In this document: positions 8,841-21,181 of the stretch, in pieces
Position numbering within the stretch: position 1 is the stretch's first letter
Layout of the letters: each line of letters begins with the position of its first letter
Origin: Pelagibacterium limicola
GTDB taxonomy: Bacteria; Pseudomonadota; Alphaproteobacteria; Rhizobiales; Devosiaceae
DNA length: 64,000 nucleotides
NCBI RefSeq assembly: GCF_015694405.1
Contig: NZ_JADQDB010000001.1
Coordinates: forward strand, 124,001 to 188,000
Reading direction: 5' to 3'
The notes under the pieces: generated by a model
What the model was told of the DNA's origin: nothing
Databases searched by the model: none
The model's input: only the letters and a program-made list of their open reading frames with translations
Program-made: the position numbers and the translations under genes

Positions 8841-10319
8841 TTATTCCGCCGCGGAAATCGCCGCCGGACGTTCCTGCTTACCGGCAGCCACTGCTGCTCG
8901 AACACCAGCGCCATACTCTGGATGGACCTGGTCGAACAACTTGCACTGGCGCTCGACGATCTCGTCGGGCACGCCGCCCATCGCCGCAGCGATATTGGCG
9001 AACAACCGCCGCTTCTGCCCTTCGTCGAAGAGGTTGAACAGCGCCCGCGGCTGGCTGAAATCGTCGTTACCTTCGCGGTGGTTGTACCGGTCGGCAACGC
9101 CCGAAATCTTGAGGGGCGGCTCCTTGACCGACGGATCTTCCTTCGGCCCGCCAAAGCTGTTGGGCTCGTAATAGGCGTCGGCGCTTGTGGACTTGTGGCC
9201 AAAGAAATTCATCTGGCCGTCCTTGTGGTAGTGGTGCACGGGGCACTTGGGGGCGTTGACCGGCAACGCCTCGTAATGCGTGCCCAGCCGGTAGCGATGG
9301 GCGTCCGCATAGGAGAATACCCGCGCTTGCAGCATCTTGTCGGGCGAATGCCCGATGCCCGGAACGATATTGGACGGCGACATCGCAACCTGCTCGATCT
9401 CGGCAAAGTAGTTGTCCGGATTGCGGTTAAGTTCCAGGACGCCGATTTCGATGGGGGGATAGTCACCGTGCGGCCAGACCTTGGTAAGGTCGAACGGATT
9501 GTAGGGCGTTTTTTCTGCATCGGTTTCGGGCATGATTTGCACCTGCACCGTCCATTGCGGATATTCGCCCCGCTCGATGGCACCGAAAAGCTCTTCCTGA
9601 TAGCTCTCGCGGGTCCTGCCGATAACCTGCTCGGCCTCTTCATTGGTATAGACCTTGTGGCCCTGCCGGGTCTTGAAATGGAACTTCACCCAGTACCGCT
9701 CGCCGCTGTCATTCCAGAACGAATAGGTGTGGCTACCATATCCGTTCATGAACATGGGCGCCACCGGCAGGCCGCGGTCGCTCATCAGGATTGTCACCTG
9801 ATGCAGACTTTCCGGCGAAAGCGACCAGAAATCCCACATCGCCGTGGCCGAGCGCAGATTGGTCCGGGGGTGCCGTTTCTGGGTGTGGATGAAATCGGGG
9901 AACTTAAGCGGATCACGCACGAAAAACACCGGCGTGTTGTTGCCCACCAGGTCCCAGTTGCCCTCTTCGGTATAGAACTTGATGGCAAAGCCGCGCACGT
10001 CGCGCTCGGCGTCCGCCGCACCCAGTTCACCCGCGACGGTGGAAAAACGCAGGATCAGGGGCGTCTCCGCGCCGGGCTGCAACGCCTTGGCGCGCGTATA
10101 TTTCGAGATGTCACCGGTGATCCTCAACGTGCCGTAAGCACCCCAGCCCTTGGCATGCACCACGCGCTCAGGAATGCGCTCGCGGTTCTGATGCGCCAGT
10201 TTCTCGATCAGCTGATAATCCTGCATCAACACCGGACCACGCGGCCCGGCGGTCATCGAATTCTGGTTATCTGCGATGGGCGCGCCCGCGCTCGTGGTCA
10301 TCGTCTTGTCGTCGGACAT
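8841..10319 (-). CDS. katA: Monofunctional haem catalase
   Basis: A 492-residue small-subunit catalase that dismutates hydrogen peroxide in the cytoplasm. The distal haem histidine lies in [12 protein letters not shown]; the catalytic Asn is in the [23 protein letters not shown] block; the proximal haem tyrosine is in [17 protein letters not shown](P)H-binding catalase features follow, with no C-terminal flavodoxin-like domain. The start at 10319 ([19 protein letters not shown]) has GGAGG upstream; the frame stays open to 10382 without coding character. It is divergent from oxyR with a 241-base gap holding a likely OxyR site, so it is probably peroxide-inducible. Confidence 0.96.
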   Translation of the reverse strand: MSDDKTMTTSAGAPIADNQNSMTAGPRGPVLMQDYQLIEKLAHQNRERIPERVVHAKGWGAYGTLRITGDISKYTRAKALQPGAETPLILRFSTVAGELGAADAERDVRGFAIKFYTEEGNWDLVGNNTPVFFVRDPLKFPDFIHTQKRHPRTNLRSATAMWDFWSLSPESLHQVTILMSDRGLPVAPMFMNGYGSHTYSFWNDSGERYWVKFHFKTRQGHKVYTNEEAEQVIGRTRESYQEELFGAIERGEYPQWTVQVQIMPETDAEKTPYNPFDLTKVWPHGDYPPIEIGVLELNRNPDNYFAEIEQVAMSPSNIVPGIGHSPDKMLQARVFSYADAHRYRLGTHYEALPVNAPKCPVHHYHKDGQMNFFGHKSTSADAYYEPNSFGGPKEDPSVKEPPLKISGVADRYNHREGNDDFSQPRALFNLFDEGQKRRLFANIAAAMGGVPDEIVERQCKLFDQVHPEYGAGVRAAVAAGKQERPAAISAAE

Positions 10320-10503
10320 GAGGCCTCCAGTTTGTCCCGATTCTCGTAGGCTCGTGCGATTCTGGATCCACTCGCGCCCCATGCGCTCTCCGCCAGGCGA
10401 GAGCCGTAATTCGGCAAAGCGACAGGAAAGCGGGCCGCCGGATCAATCCCGACACGTTCCCAAAACCGAGTCGCTTATAGCGACCATCAGTCGATCATTC
10501 AAA

Positions 10504-10542
10504 TTGATAAAACTGACATATTGGATAAGATCAACTTATCAA
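10504..10542. promoter_or_regulatory. OxyR-type operator between katA and oxyR
   Basis: Nested dyads: TTGATAA at 10504-10510 mirrors TTATCAA at 10536-10542, and GATAAG at 10524-10529 mirrors CTTATC at 10535-10540 with a five-base centre. Repeated GATA/TATC half-sites on successive helical turns fit a tetrameric LysR-type regulator such as OxyR. The element ends 18 bases before the oxyR start. Confidence 0.55.
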
Positions 10543-10560
10543 ATTAGACTGGCCGTCCCG

Positions 10561-11475
10561 ATGCTCACGATCTCCTTCAGGCAGCTCCAATACGCGCAAA
10601 TCATCGCCGAAGAGGCTCATTTTGGTCGTGCGGCGACCCGGTGCCATGTGACTCAACCGGCCCTGTCCCAGCAGATCAAACTACTCGAGGACCGCTGCGG
10701 CGCTCCCATCTTCGACCGGCAGGGCAAGTCCATACGCGTAACACCGTTCGGCCGTGATTTTCTCGCCCATGCCAGCCGGGTGTTGAGTGCAGCCCAGGAT
10801 CTGGAGAGTTTTGTCGACATGGCAGCAGGCCATCCTGCGCGTCCGCTGCGCTTCGGGCTTATCCCCACTGTCGCGCCCTATCTCCTGCCCGGTATTCTGC
10901 CCGCCCTCACGGCAGGCGTTCCGGAAACGCGCTTTTCAGTGAGCGAGGGCAAAACCGACCGGCTGCTCGATGGACTTTCCGAAGGTGAACTCGACCTCGC
11001 CCTGCTCGGAACGCCGCCGCCATCATCAAGCTTTGAAACCGCAACGCTGTTCTCCGACCCCTTCGTTCTCGCCGCCCCCAGCGATTCGGACCTCCTGGAT
11101 CCGATCGATCTCGCCAGCTTGCCCGACAGCCGCTTTCTGCTGCTCGAAGAAGGCCATTGCCTGCGCGACCAGATGCTTGATGCCTGCGCCCTCAGCACCC
11201 AAACGCGTGGCCGCCGCTTTGCAGCGACTTCGCTGACGACGATTCTCGAACTGGTGGCGGCAGGATATGGCGTCACCCTGCTCCCCGCCATTAGCCTGCG
11301 GCGTGAGATGGACGACCAACGCATCCGATTCCTGCAACTCGCGCCGCCGGGCGCTTCGCGCGTCCTCCGGCTTGTGTGGCGAACCGGATCGCCCTACCAG
11401 GCCCTCTTCCGTTCCATCGCCGAAATCGTCTGGGAAACCGGAACCCGATTGCTGGCTTCGGAACTCCCTAGTTGA
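10561..11475 (+). CDS. oxyR: Hydrogen peroxide-sensing LysR regulator
   Basis: A 304-residue LysR protein. The N-terminal HTH reads FGRAATRCHVTQPALSQQIKLLED, nearly identical in pattern to OxyR proteins. The redox pair is conserved: Cys200 and Cys209 in GHCLRDQMLDAC, with the same nine-residue spacing as Cys199/Cys208 of E. coli OxyR, where peroxide drives disulfide formation. This supports OxyR specifically rather than a generic LysR. The frame is open far upstream, but the ATG at 10561 fits the family N-terminus. It is divergent from katA, its expected target. Its 3' end overlaps the convergent unknown gene by eight bases. Confidence 0.93.
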   Translation: MLTISFRQLQYAQIIAEEAHFGRAATRCHVTQPALSQQIKLLEDRCGAPIFDRQGKSIRVTPFGRDFLAHASRVLSAAQDLESFVDMAAGHPARPLRFGLIPTVAPYLLPGILPALTAGVPETRFSVSEGKTDRLLDGLSEGELDLALLGTPPPSSSFETATLFSDPFVLAAPSDSDLLDPIDLASLPDSRFLLLEEGHCLRDQMLDACALSTQTRGRRFAATSLTTILELVAAGYGVTLLPAISLRREMDDQRIRFLQLAPPGASRVLRLVWRTGSPYQALFRSIAEIVWETGTRLLASELPS

Positions 11476-12715
11476 ACCAGAACATATAGCCCCAGATCGC
11501 ATCGCCGAAGACGTCGTTGGCCAGCGCAAAATCCTCTGCGCTGGCGATTTTGCCCTCACGCATGAATGGCCGCGCGTCGTACCCGGTCAGAATAAGAACA
11601 AGATCGGTGCGCTCGGCTGTTTCGAAATAGCGGTTGAGATCGAATCCGAGATTGGCGAACCGCCAGTGCGGGAGCAACAGATCGCCCGTCAATATCCGCT
11701 CGGCGGAATCGAGCGCTTCGTGCCAGGCCGATACCATGGCCTTGGTTACGACCATCTCCTCATGCACCGGCGTCTGGTAGGGCGAGGGGATGAATTCGAG
11801 ATTGTCATCGGTTTCCGCCAGAATTGCCTCCCAATTCCGGCGTGACAAGGCGATGACGGCCAACGCGCGGTCCTGCGCGTGCAGCAGTCGTTCCCGGTCG
11901 GTCACCGGCCAGTTGAGCGTGTGGATCGCTGCGATAGCATCGGCGATCAACACGTCGCTGTCGCGATCCATGAATAGGCTTCCCGAGGGCCGGTGATCCT
12001 CCATCGGCAGCCCGGCGCCCGGAAAGAAGCGGTGCATGACGGCCGTGAAAAAATCTCCGAAATCGTGCGCCAGAAGGAAATCGGCGTGGAACGCCAGCAC
12101 CTGCGAATAACCAGCCAGCCAGATTGCATCCGCTGCGTCAAAGGCAAATCTCGCGTCGGGAATTTCATCAAGCGCGCCCTCCAGTCCAAATTCGGGCGGC
12201 ATGCCCGAAGCTTGCGCTAGAAAAGCGCCAATGGACTCCGTCTCGCCCGCCTCTCCGTCGCCATCGATGTCGATGCGGATGCGCATGATGTCGATCTCCA
12301 CGGCAAATCCCGTATCTTCCGAAGCGGCGAGCAACAGATCATGCGCCTCGTCCATCCTGGCGACGAACGCCTCGAGATAGTCGCGAAATGCGCCGTAGGA
12401 TATCTGATCCGGCTCGCTCCGGCGTTGCGCTGTCGAGGGCATTCCCAGGAGCGGCGAGGTGGCGATCCCGCGTTCGGGATCGAACCCATGCCGGTGAAAC
12501 GCTCCGGCCAGCCCCTCGACGCCGGAAACGAACGTCAGAAATCCGAGACCGAACGCGGCCTCAGGATCCTCCGTCCGTGTGCCAAAGGTCTCGATCCCCT
12601 CGGCAATCCGTCCTTCATAAAGAAAATCGCGCAATTGATCTGCGCCAGACTGCGCCTGCGAAGGCCCTGCTAGTGCGAGCACTGCAAATCCCGTGGCAAA
12701 GATTGCCCTCATCAT
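11468..12715 (-). CDS. Secreted protein of unknown function with a calcium-loop-like motif
   Basis: A 415-residue protein with a clear signal peptide (MMRAIFATGFAVLALAGPSQAQ, cleavage after the AQA-like site), hence periplasmic. The mature part is acidic. Near residue 150 it has RIDIDGDGEAGETES, an EF-hand-like Asp-rich loop, and it is rich in Phe and Trp in the second half (VMHRFFPGAGLP, AIWGYMFWFN at the C-terminus). I do not recognise a named family. It starts 20 bases after ligA on the same strand, with a GGGGGA site before the ATG, so it is likely the last gene of the recN-ligA transcript. The link to DNA repair genes may be positional only. Confidence 0.7.
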   Translation of the reverse strand: MMRAIFATGFAVLALAGPSQAQSGADQLRDFLYEGRIAEGIETFGTRTEDPEAAFGLGFLTFVSGVEGLAGAFHRHGFDPERGIATSPLLGMPSTAQRRSEPDQISYGAFRDYLEAFVARMDEAHDLLLAASEDTGFAVEIDIMRIRIDIDGDGEAGETESIGAFLAQASGMPPEFGLEGALDEIPDARFAFDAADAIWLAGYSQVLAFHADFLLAHDFGDFFTAVMHRFFPGAGLPMEDHRPSGSLFMDRDSDVLIADAIAAIHTLNWPVTDRERLLHAQDRALAVIALSRRNWEAILAETDDNLEFIPSPYQTPVHEEMVVTKAMVSAWHEALDSAERILTGDLLLPHWRFANLGFDLNRYFETAERTDLVLILTGYDARPFMREGKIASAEDFALANDVFGDAIWGYMFWFN

Positions 12716-12735
12716 ACGTCCCCCAGGCTCGGGCT

Positions 12736-16565
<3,830 letters not shown>

Positions 16566-16665
16566 CGCCCACCCGGCTCCCATGCCCTCCGATTCCATCG
16601 CAGGAACAATACAGGAACATTTTTCCCGGTCAAGGCGCTAGGGCCTTAACACGGCGGCTTGTGAA

Positions 16666-17508
16666 TCAAGCCCGGTTCGAGAGCCAGTTGCCGGCAAGCA
16701 TCTGCGGGGAAACACCCTGCTGCTGGAGCAGGCGGAAGCCGCGATCGTACCATTCGCTGGTCGGGTAGTTGGTCCCGAGCACCGCACCGGCCGTCTGGGC
16801 CTCGGCGACCAGGCCAAGCTTGAGATAGCCTTCGATCAGGCGATAAAGCGCCTCTTCGACATGGGTCGATGTCTGGTGATTCTCAACCACTTCGCGGAAG
16901 CGGTTGATCGCGGCGGTATACTGGCCATTGCCGAGATAATAGCGCCCGACCGACATCTCCTTGCCCGCAAGCTGGTCGCGCGCCACCGCCATCATCGGAC
17001 GCGCTTCGTCGGCGTAACGGCTCCTGGGATGGCTCGATATCAGAAGCTGGAACGTCTCGATGGCATCGCGCGCCGTTTCCTGGTCGCGCGTCGTATCGGT
17101 GAGCTGGTTGTAATAGGCGCTGCCCTTGAGGAAGAGGATATAGGGCGCCTCAGCCGAACTGGGGTAAACGGCAAGGAACCGGTCTGCGGCCAGAGCGGCC
17201 TGCGGGAATTTCCCGATCCGGAAATTGGCGAAAGTGAGCATCACCTTGGCGCGCTCGTCATAGGTGGAATAGGGATGCTGGCGCTCGAGTTTTTCGAGGT
17301 TTTCAATCGCAGAGTTATAGCGATTGTTCTCCATATGGTTGAGCGCAGTCGAGTAAAGATCTTCGGCGGGCACAATAGGCTCTTCCTCGACCCCCTTGGC
17401 AAAAAGGCCAAAAGGCGAGCAGGCCGCAACGACGGCGAGAAGCATAACGGCCGCGGCCAGCCGGATAGCCGTTCCTGGGGACATCACTCTGGAATTGCTT
17501 ACTGCCAA
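16666..17508 (-). CDS. bamD: Outer membrane assembly lipoprotein BamD
   Basis: A 280-residue lipoprotein of the BAM complex, which inserts beta-barrel proteins in the outer membrane. A hydrophobic signal leads to a lipobox VVAAC with the acylated cysteine at residue 30. The mature protein consists of TPR-like repeats, including LYSTALNHMENNRYNSAIENLEKLERQHPYS (split across two helices), a pattern diagnostic of BamD, and later AINRFREVVENHQTSTHVEEALYRLIEGYLKLGL. It lies between lpxC and recN, as in many alphaproteobacteria. Confidence 0.94.
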   Translation of the reverse strand: MAVSNSRVMSPGTAIRLAAAVMLLAVVAACSPFGLFAKGVEEEPIVPAEDLYSTALNHMENNRYNSAIENLEKLERQHPYSTYDERAKVMLTFANFRIGKFPQAALAADRFLAVYPSSAEAPYILFLKGSAYYNQLTDTTRDQETARDAIETFQLLISSHPRSRYADEARPMMAVARDQLAGKEMSVGRYYLGNGQYTAAINRFREVVENHQTSTHVEEALYRLIEGYLKLGLVAEAQTAGAVLGTNYPTSEWYDRGFRLLQQQGVSPQMLAGNWLSNRA

Positions 17509-17606
17509 CTGTCCGATCCTCGCCGCTTTGGCCCAATAGGGCGTCCGTACTATCCGCCCACCCGCTACCGGGCAAATTGTTCAAAACTGTGACGGGTTAT
17601 CGCCCT

Positions 17607-18563
17607 TCAGCCGATCGAACGCAAGTAGGGCTGAATTTCGAGCCTCTCGGGTACGTCCGACAAGGCATCCATTTCCAGCGGCAATACGTCCGCCTCGACA
17701 TATTCGTAATTCTGCTCGCTGGCAAACAGTGACGTGAGCACCAAAGCGTTGAGCGCGTGACCACCTTTATAGGATTTGAAGCGCCCATAAATCGGGTACC
17801 CTGCCAGCGCCAGGTCCCCGATAGCATCGAGCAGCTTGTGGCGCACGAATTCATCGTGAAAGCGCAGCCCGTCCGGATTGGCAATCTTGTCCACATCGAT
17901 GGCGATCGAGTTCTCGAGGCTCGAGCCAAGTGCATAACCAGCCTGCCTCAGGACCTTGGCCTGCGCGACGAATCCGAACGTGCGCGCACCTGCCACGTCC
18001 TCTTCGAACTTGCGCGGCGACCAGTCCAGGATCATCCGCTGGCGGCCGATCACCTTGCTGTTGAAATCGATTTCCACGTCGAAGCACCGCCCGTTATAGG
18101 GCTCGAGCATGGCAAAGGCGTCATTGTCGCGCACGGTGACCGTGCGGAGGATACGCAGGAATTTCTTGCGAGGAGGCTGCACCGAGACCCCTACGGACAG
18201 CAACGCGTCCACGAACGGGCGCGCACTTCCATCCAGTATCGGGCATTCCTCACCCTCGACGATGATTAGCGCGTTATCGATGCCGAGCCCGTTGAGCGCG
18301 GCGAGCACATGCTCGACCGTTGCCACATGGATGGAGTTGCCCAGATCGATCACCGTGCACAGCGAGGTTCGGCTGACGCGGGAAAAATCGATCCTCTGGG
18401 GTTCGCTAACGCTCCCGTCTTCGAAGCGGCGGGCTAGGCGGTAGCCGGTATCGATAGCACCGGGCTCGATCACAAGGCGTGAAGGCCTGCCATTGTGGAC
18501 GCCGATACCGGAAAACTCGACCGGACGGGATAGCGTGCTTTGGCGCACGGCGTAATTCTTCAT
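17607..18563 (-). CDS. lpxC: UDP-3-O-acyl-N-acetylglucosamine deacetylase
   Basis: A 318-residue zinc enzyme catalysing the first committed step of lipid A synthesis. The first zinc histidine lies in TVEHVLAALNGLGIDNA; the other ligands are in FHDEFVRHKLLDAIGDLALAG (His and Asp of the HxxxHxxxxD-like motif). The substrate-binding GIGVHNGRPSRLVIEPG is near the N-terminus. The length is slightly above the usual 300-305. It follows ftsZ on the same strand but is separated from it by a strong terminator, so it probably has its own promoter in the 108-base gap or depends on partial read-through. Confidence 0.95.
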   Translation of the reverse strand: MKNYAVRQSTLSRPVEFSGIGVHNGRPSRLVIEPGAIDTGYRLARRFEDGSVSEPQRIDFSRVSRTSLCTVIDLGNSIHVATVEHVLAALNGLGIDNALIIVEGEECPILDGSARPFVDALLSVGVSVQPPRKKFLRILRTVTVRDNDAFAMLEPYNGRCFDVEIDFNSKVIGRQRMILDWSPRKFEEDVAGARTFGFVAQAKVLRQAGYALGSSLENSIAIDVDKIANPDGLRFHDEFVRHKLLDAIGDLALAGYPIYGRFKSYKGGHALNALVLTSLFASEQNYEYVEADVLPLEMDALSDVPERLEIQPYLRSIG

Positions 18564-18610
18564 AAATGCTCCCGGCGGGATCGGCCAGTTGACGCCCCGC
18601 CTTACTAACG

Positions 18611-18646
18611 AAAAACGGTCCGGCGGAAAAGCCTCGCCGGACCGTT
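18611..18646 (-). terminator. Intrinsic terminator of ftsZ
   Basis: A perfect 12-bp stem (AACGGTCCGGCG/CGCCGGACCGTT) with a nine-base loop, followed on the minus strand by TTTTT. It begins 26 bases after the ftsZ stop and separates ftsZ from lpxC. Confidence 0.85.
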
Positions 18647-18671
18647 ATCTACGATGAACAGAATTTTAGGC

Positions 18672-20333
18672 TTAACCGTGGCGTTTGAGGAACGCCGGGA
18701 TTTCAAGCTGCTCCTTGGGCTGCGGCCGTACCGACGGGGAACGCCCGTGCGCATCGAGCTGCCCAGCCGCCCCTTCCGGGGCACGCGAGGGCGCGGGACG
18801 CGGCGCGGCCGCTTCGATCGCCGAACGCGCAGCGGCGTCATCGAAATCGGGCTGCACCCGCTGCTCAACGGCGGGTTCGGCCTCAGCACCCAGGTTGAGA
18901 CCCACGTTGGAGGCCAGCCGGCGGAACAGCGCTCGCGCATTGCGCGGCTCTTCATTGCGCGGCTGCTCCATCTGCTGACGGGCGATCTGCGGCATATCTT
19001 CAGCGCGCGGCACGCGGCGCTGCAGCACGGGCCGCTCCGCACCCGAAGGCACGTACGGCTTGGGCGCGGGCATATCCTGCGCACGCGGCGCTTCTTCGAC
19101 ATGCTGCGGAGCCGGAGTCGCCGGCACGTAAGGCTCGATGGTCACCCCCGCATCTTCGTCCCGGTCGGCGGCGAAGGCCTGGGTATCCTGCTCGCTCTTG
19201 ATTGCCTGCGCTACGGCAGCTTCGAACTGGTCGTCGCTCATATGGGCGGCAACGGCCGGTTTTGCAGCAACCTCGGGGCGCGGCTGAGCGGGCAGGTCCG
19301 CAGGGCGACGCGCCTGAAGGGGCGTACGATTCGCATTGGGTTTCACGGGATCGAGCGCCTGGACCATCAGCGCATCGGTGCCGGTGGCAACCACCGAAAC
19401 GCGAATCTTGCCCTGCAGGCTGTCGTCGAAAGTTGCCCCGAGAATGATATTGGCGTCAGAGTCCACTTCTTCGCGGATGCGGGAAGCAGCCTCGTCCACC
19501 TCATAAAGCGTCATGTCCTTGCCGCCGGTAATCGAGATCAGGAGCCCTCGGGCACCCTGCATCGAAACGTCGTCGAGCAGCGGATTGGCGATAGCGGCCT
19601 CTGCGGCATGACGCGCACGGTCCTCGCCCTCGGCCTCGCCCGTCCCCATCATTGCCTTGCCCATGCCGCGCATCACGGCGCGCACGTCGGCAAAATCGAG
19701 GTTGATGAGACCTTCCTTGACCATCAGGTCGGTGATGCAGGCAACGCCTGAGAACAGAACCTCGTCAGCCATCGCGAACGCGTCGGCAAACGTGGTCTTC
19801 TCATTGGCGACCCTGAAAAGATTCTGATTCGGAATGACGATCAGCGTATCGACATGCCGATGCAGCTCGTCGATCCCCTCGTCCGCCAGCTTCATGCGGC
19901 GATTACCCTCGAACTGGAAGGGCTTGGTGACGACGCCGACGGTGAGGATTCCCTGCTCGCGCGCCGCACGCGCCACGACAGGCGCCGCACCCGTACCCGT
20001 GCCGCCGCCCATGCCCGCGGTGATGAACACCATGTGCGAACCTGAAAGGTGGTCGTTGAGCTCGTCGAAGCTTTCTTCTGCCGCCGCGCGCCCGACTTCC
20101 GGATGCGAACCCGCGCCCAATCCTTCGGTAACGCCCACACCGAGCTGGATCACCCGCTGCGCGCGAGAGAGCGCAAGCGCCTGGGCATCCGTGTTGGCCA
20201 CAACGAACTCGACCCCCTCGAGCCCGCTGTTAATCATGTTGTTCACGGCGTTCCCGCCTGCACCACCGACGCCAAAGACGGTGATTCTCGGCTTAAGTTC
20301 TTGAATTCCCGGAATCTGGAGGTTGATAGTCAT
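18672..20333 (-). CDS. ftsZ: Cell division GTPase FtsZ
   Basis: A 553-residue tubulin homologue that forms the Z ring. The GTPase core is complete: [14 protein letters not shown] at the N-terminus, the tubulin signature [11 protein letters not shown] near residue 108, and the T7 loop region [12 protein letters not shown] long, Pro/Ala/Arg-rich disordered linker (about residues 320-535) precedes the conserved C-terminal tail [11 protein letters not shown], the docking site for FtsA and other tethers. This long linker is typical of Hyphomicrobiales. The ATG at 20333 has GAGG upstream and is preferred over 20345. Unusually, ftsA is six kilobases upstream rather than adjacent. Confidence 0.97.
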   Translation of the reverse strand: MTINLQIPGIQELKPRITVFGVGGAGGNAVNNMINSGLEGVEFVVANTDAQALALSRAQRVIQLGVGVTEGLGAGSHPEVGRAAAEESFDELNDHLSGSHMVFITAGMGGGTGTGAAPVVARAAREQGILTVGVVTKPFQFEGNRRMKLADEGIDELHRHVDTLIVIPNQNLFRVANEKTTFADAFAMADEVLFSGVACITDLMVKEGLINLDFADVRAVMRGMGKAMMGTGEAEGEDRARHAAEAAIANPLLDDVSMQGARGLLISITGGKDMTLYEVDEAASRIREEVDSDANIILGATFDDSLQGKIRVSVVATGTDALMVQALDPVKPNANRTPLQARRPADLPAQPRPEVAAKPAVAAHMSDDQFEAAVAQAIKSEQDTQAFAADRDEDAGVTIEPYVPATPAPQHVEEAPRAQDMPAPKPYVPSGAERPVLQRRVPRAEDMPQIARQQMEQPRNEEPRNARALFRRLASNVGLNLGAEAEPAVEQRVQPDFDDAAARSAIEAAAPRPAPSRAPEGAAGQLDAHGRSPSVRPQPKEQLEIPAFLKRHG

Positions 20334-20380
20334 CTCTGGCCTCATAGTGGCTGTATGACCAAGATGTACCGCTCAAATCG

Positions 20381-20395
20381 TTAACCGGACCCTAA
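20381..20395 (-). promoter_or_regulatory. Possible CtrA box upstream of ftsZ
   Basis: On the minus strand this reads TTAG-N7-TTAA, one base from the CtrA full-site consensus TTAA-N7-TTAA. Further isolated TTAAC/TTAA half-sites occur at 20413 and 20465. CtrA controls ftsZ in Caulobacter and cell-cycle genes in rhizobia, and the site sits about 50 bases upstream of the ftsZ start. This is a motif match only. Confidence 0.4.
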
Positions 20396-20561
20396 CAATG
20401 CTGCCGATTCGGTTAACTTCTGGCTGCAAATTGCGAAAAGCCCGATGCGGCCGGTCACCTTTCGTTAAGCATAGCCGATTCGGAGCCTCCGCGTATTCCC
20501 CCCGCGGTGAAACGGTCGTGGCGGCTCCTGTGCCGCTCTGGCTCCCCAAAATGGGATAAGA

Positions 20562-20585
20562 GCGCGCGAACTTTTGCCCGCGCGC
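20562..20585 (-). terminator. Weak hairpin after the ridA-like gene
   Basis: GCGCGCG (20562-20568) pairs with CGCGCGC (20579-20585) around a ten-base loop, just downstream of the minus-strand ridA-like gene. There is no T tract, so termination would be inefficient or factor-dependent. Confidence 0.3.
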
Positions 20586-20593
20586 CCGACGGT

Positions 20594-21070
20594 TTACGTA
20601 TCCTTGTCAAGAACGACCACGGCCTCGACCTCAAAGAGCATCGGGTCTATCGCCAGCTTGGGAACCGGAACCAGGGTTTGGGCCGGCAGCGTGTCGCCGA
20701 ACATCCGGACGACAGCCGGCGTTAACACCTCAAGTTTTGACATGTCGTGATCGACGACGAAAACCGTCAACTTGGCGACCTGGTCGGGTGTTGCCCCGAT
20801 CCCTTCGAGCGCCGCACCCAGATTGGCGTAGGCCTGTTCGACCTGTGCCGCGAAATCCGGCGACAGGCCTCCCGTGCTGTCCTGCCCGCCTTGTCCCGAA
20901 ACATAGGCTATCCGTGCATTGGGCGGCACGATCACCGCCGCGCTGTAACCGTTGGGCGTCGGATCGTAGAGGTTCGGCGGATTGACGATGGTCAGCTTTT
21001 CGCTGGCTGAAGTCGCAGTGGTCATTGCAATGAGTGCTCCTATAATCACGTATGGGATGGCGCGTGGCAT
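20594..21070 (-). CDS. Exported RidA-family protein
   Basis: A 158-residue protein made of a signal peptide (MPRAIPYVIIGALIAMTTATSA) and one RidA/YjgF domain. RidA proteins usually hydrolyse reactive enamine/imine intermediates in the cytoplasm. Here the arginine that binds the substrate carboxylate in canonical RidA (PARSCV in E. coli) is replaced by glutamine (PAQTLV), while the later FEVEAV block is kept. It is therefore likely not a classical imine deaminase and belongs to one of the other Rid subgroups. The start at 21070 has GAGAGA before it. It is divergent from a WYL-domain regulator with an inverted repeat between them. Confidence 0.8.
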   Translation of the reverse strand: MPRAIPYVIIGALIAMTTATSASEKLTIVNPPNLYDPTPNGYSAAVIVPPNARIAYVSGQGGQDSTGGLSPDFAAQVEQAYANLGAALEGIGATPDQVAKLTVFVVDHDMSKLEVLTPAVVRMFGDTLPAQTLVPVPKLAIDPMLFEVEAVVVLDKDT

Positions 21071-21143
21071 ATTTCTCTCTCGGTCCGATGATGAGCGTCC
21101 GCGTGCAGCCATTTCGGCGTGCAGGCGCAGAGTAAGCGGCCAT

Positions 21144-21164
21144 ACCTGTCAATTTGTGTCAGGT
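21144..21164. promoter_or_regulatory. Inverted-repeat operator candidate for the WYL regulator
   Basis: ACCTGTCA at 21144-21151 and TGTCAGGT at 21157-21164 form a dyad with one mismatch per arm and a five-base spacer. It lies 18 bases upstream of the regulator start and 74 bases upstream of the divergent ridA-like gene, so one bound dimer could control both. Confidence 0.5.
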
Positions 21165-21181
21165 TCGATTATGCTTTTTGG

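Noticed and set aside
8922-10349. A 475-codon plus-strand frame over katA
   Set aside because: The catalase motifs are unmistakable on the minus strand; the opposite frame has no ribosome site or domain.
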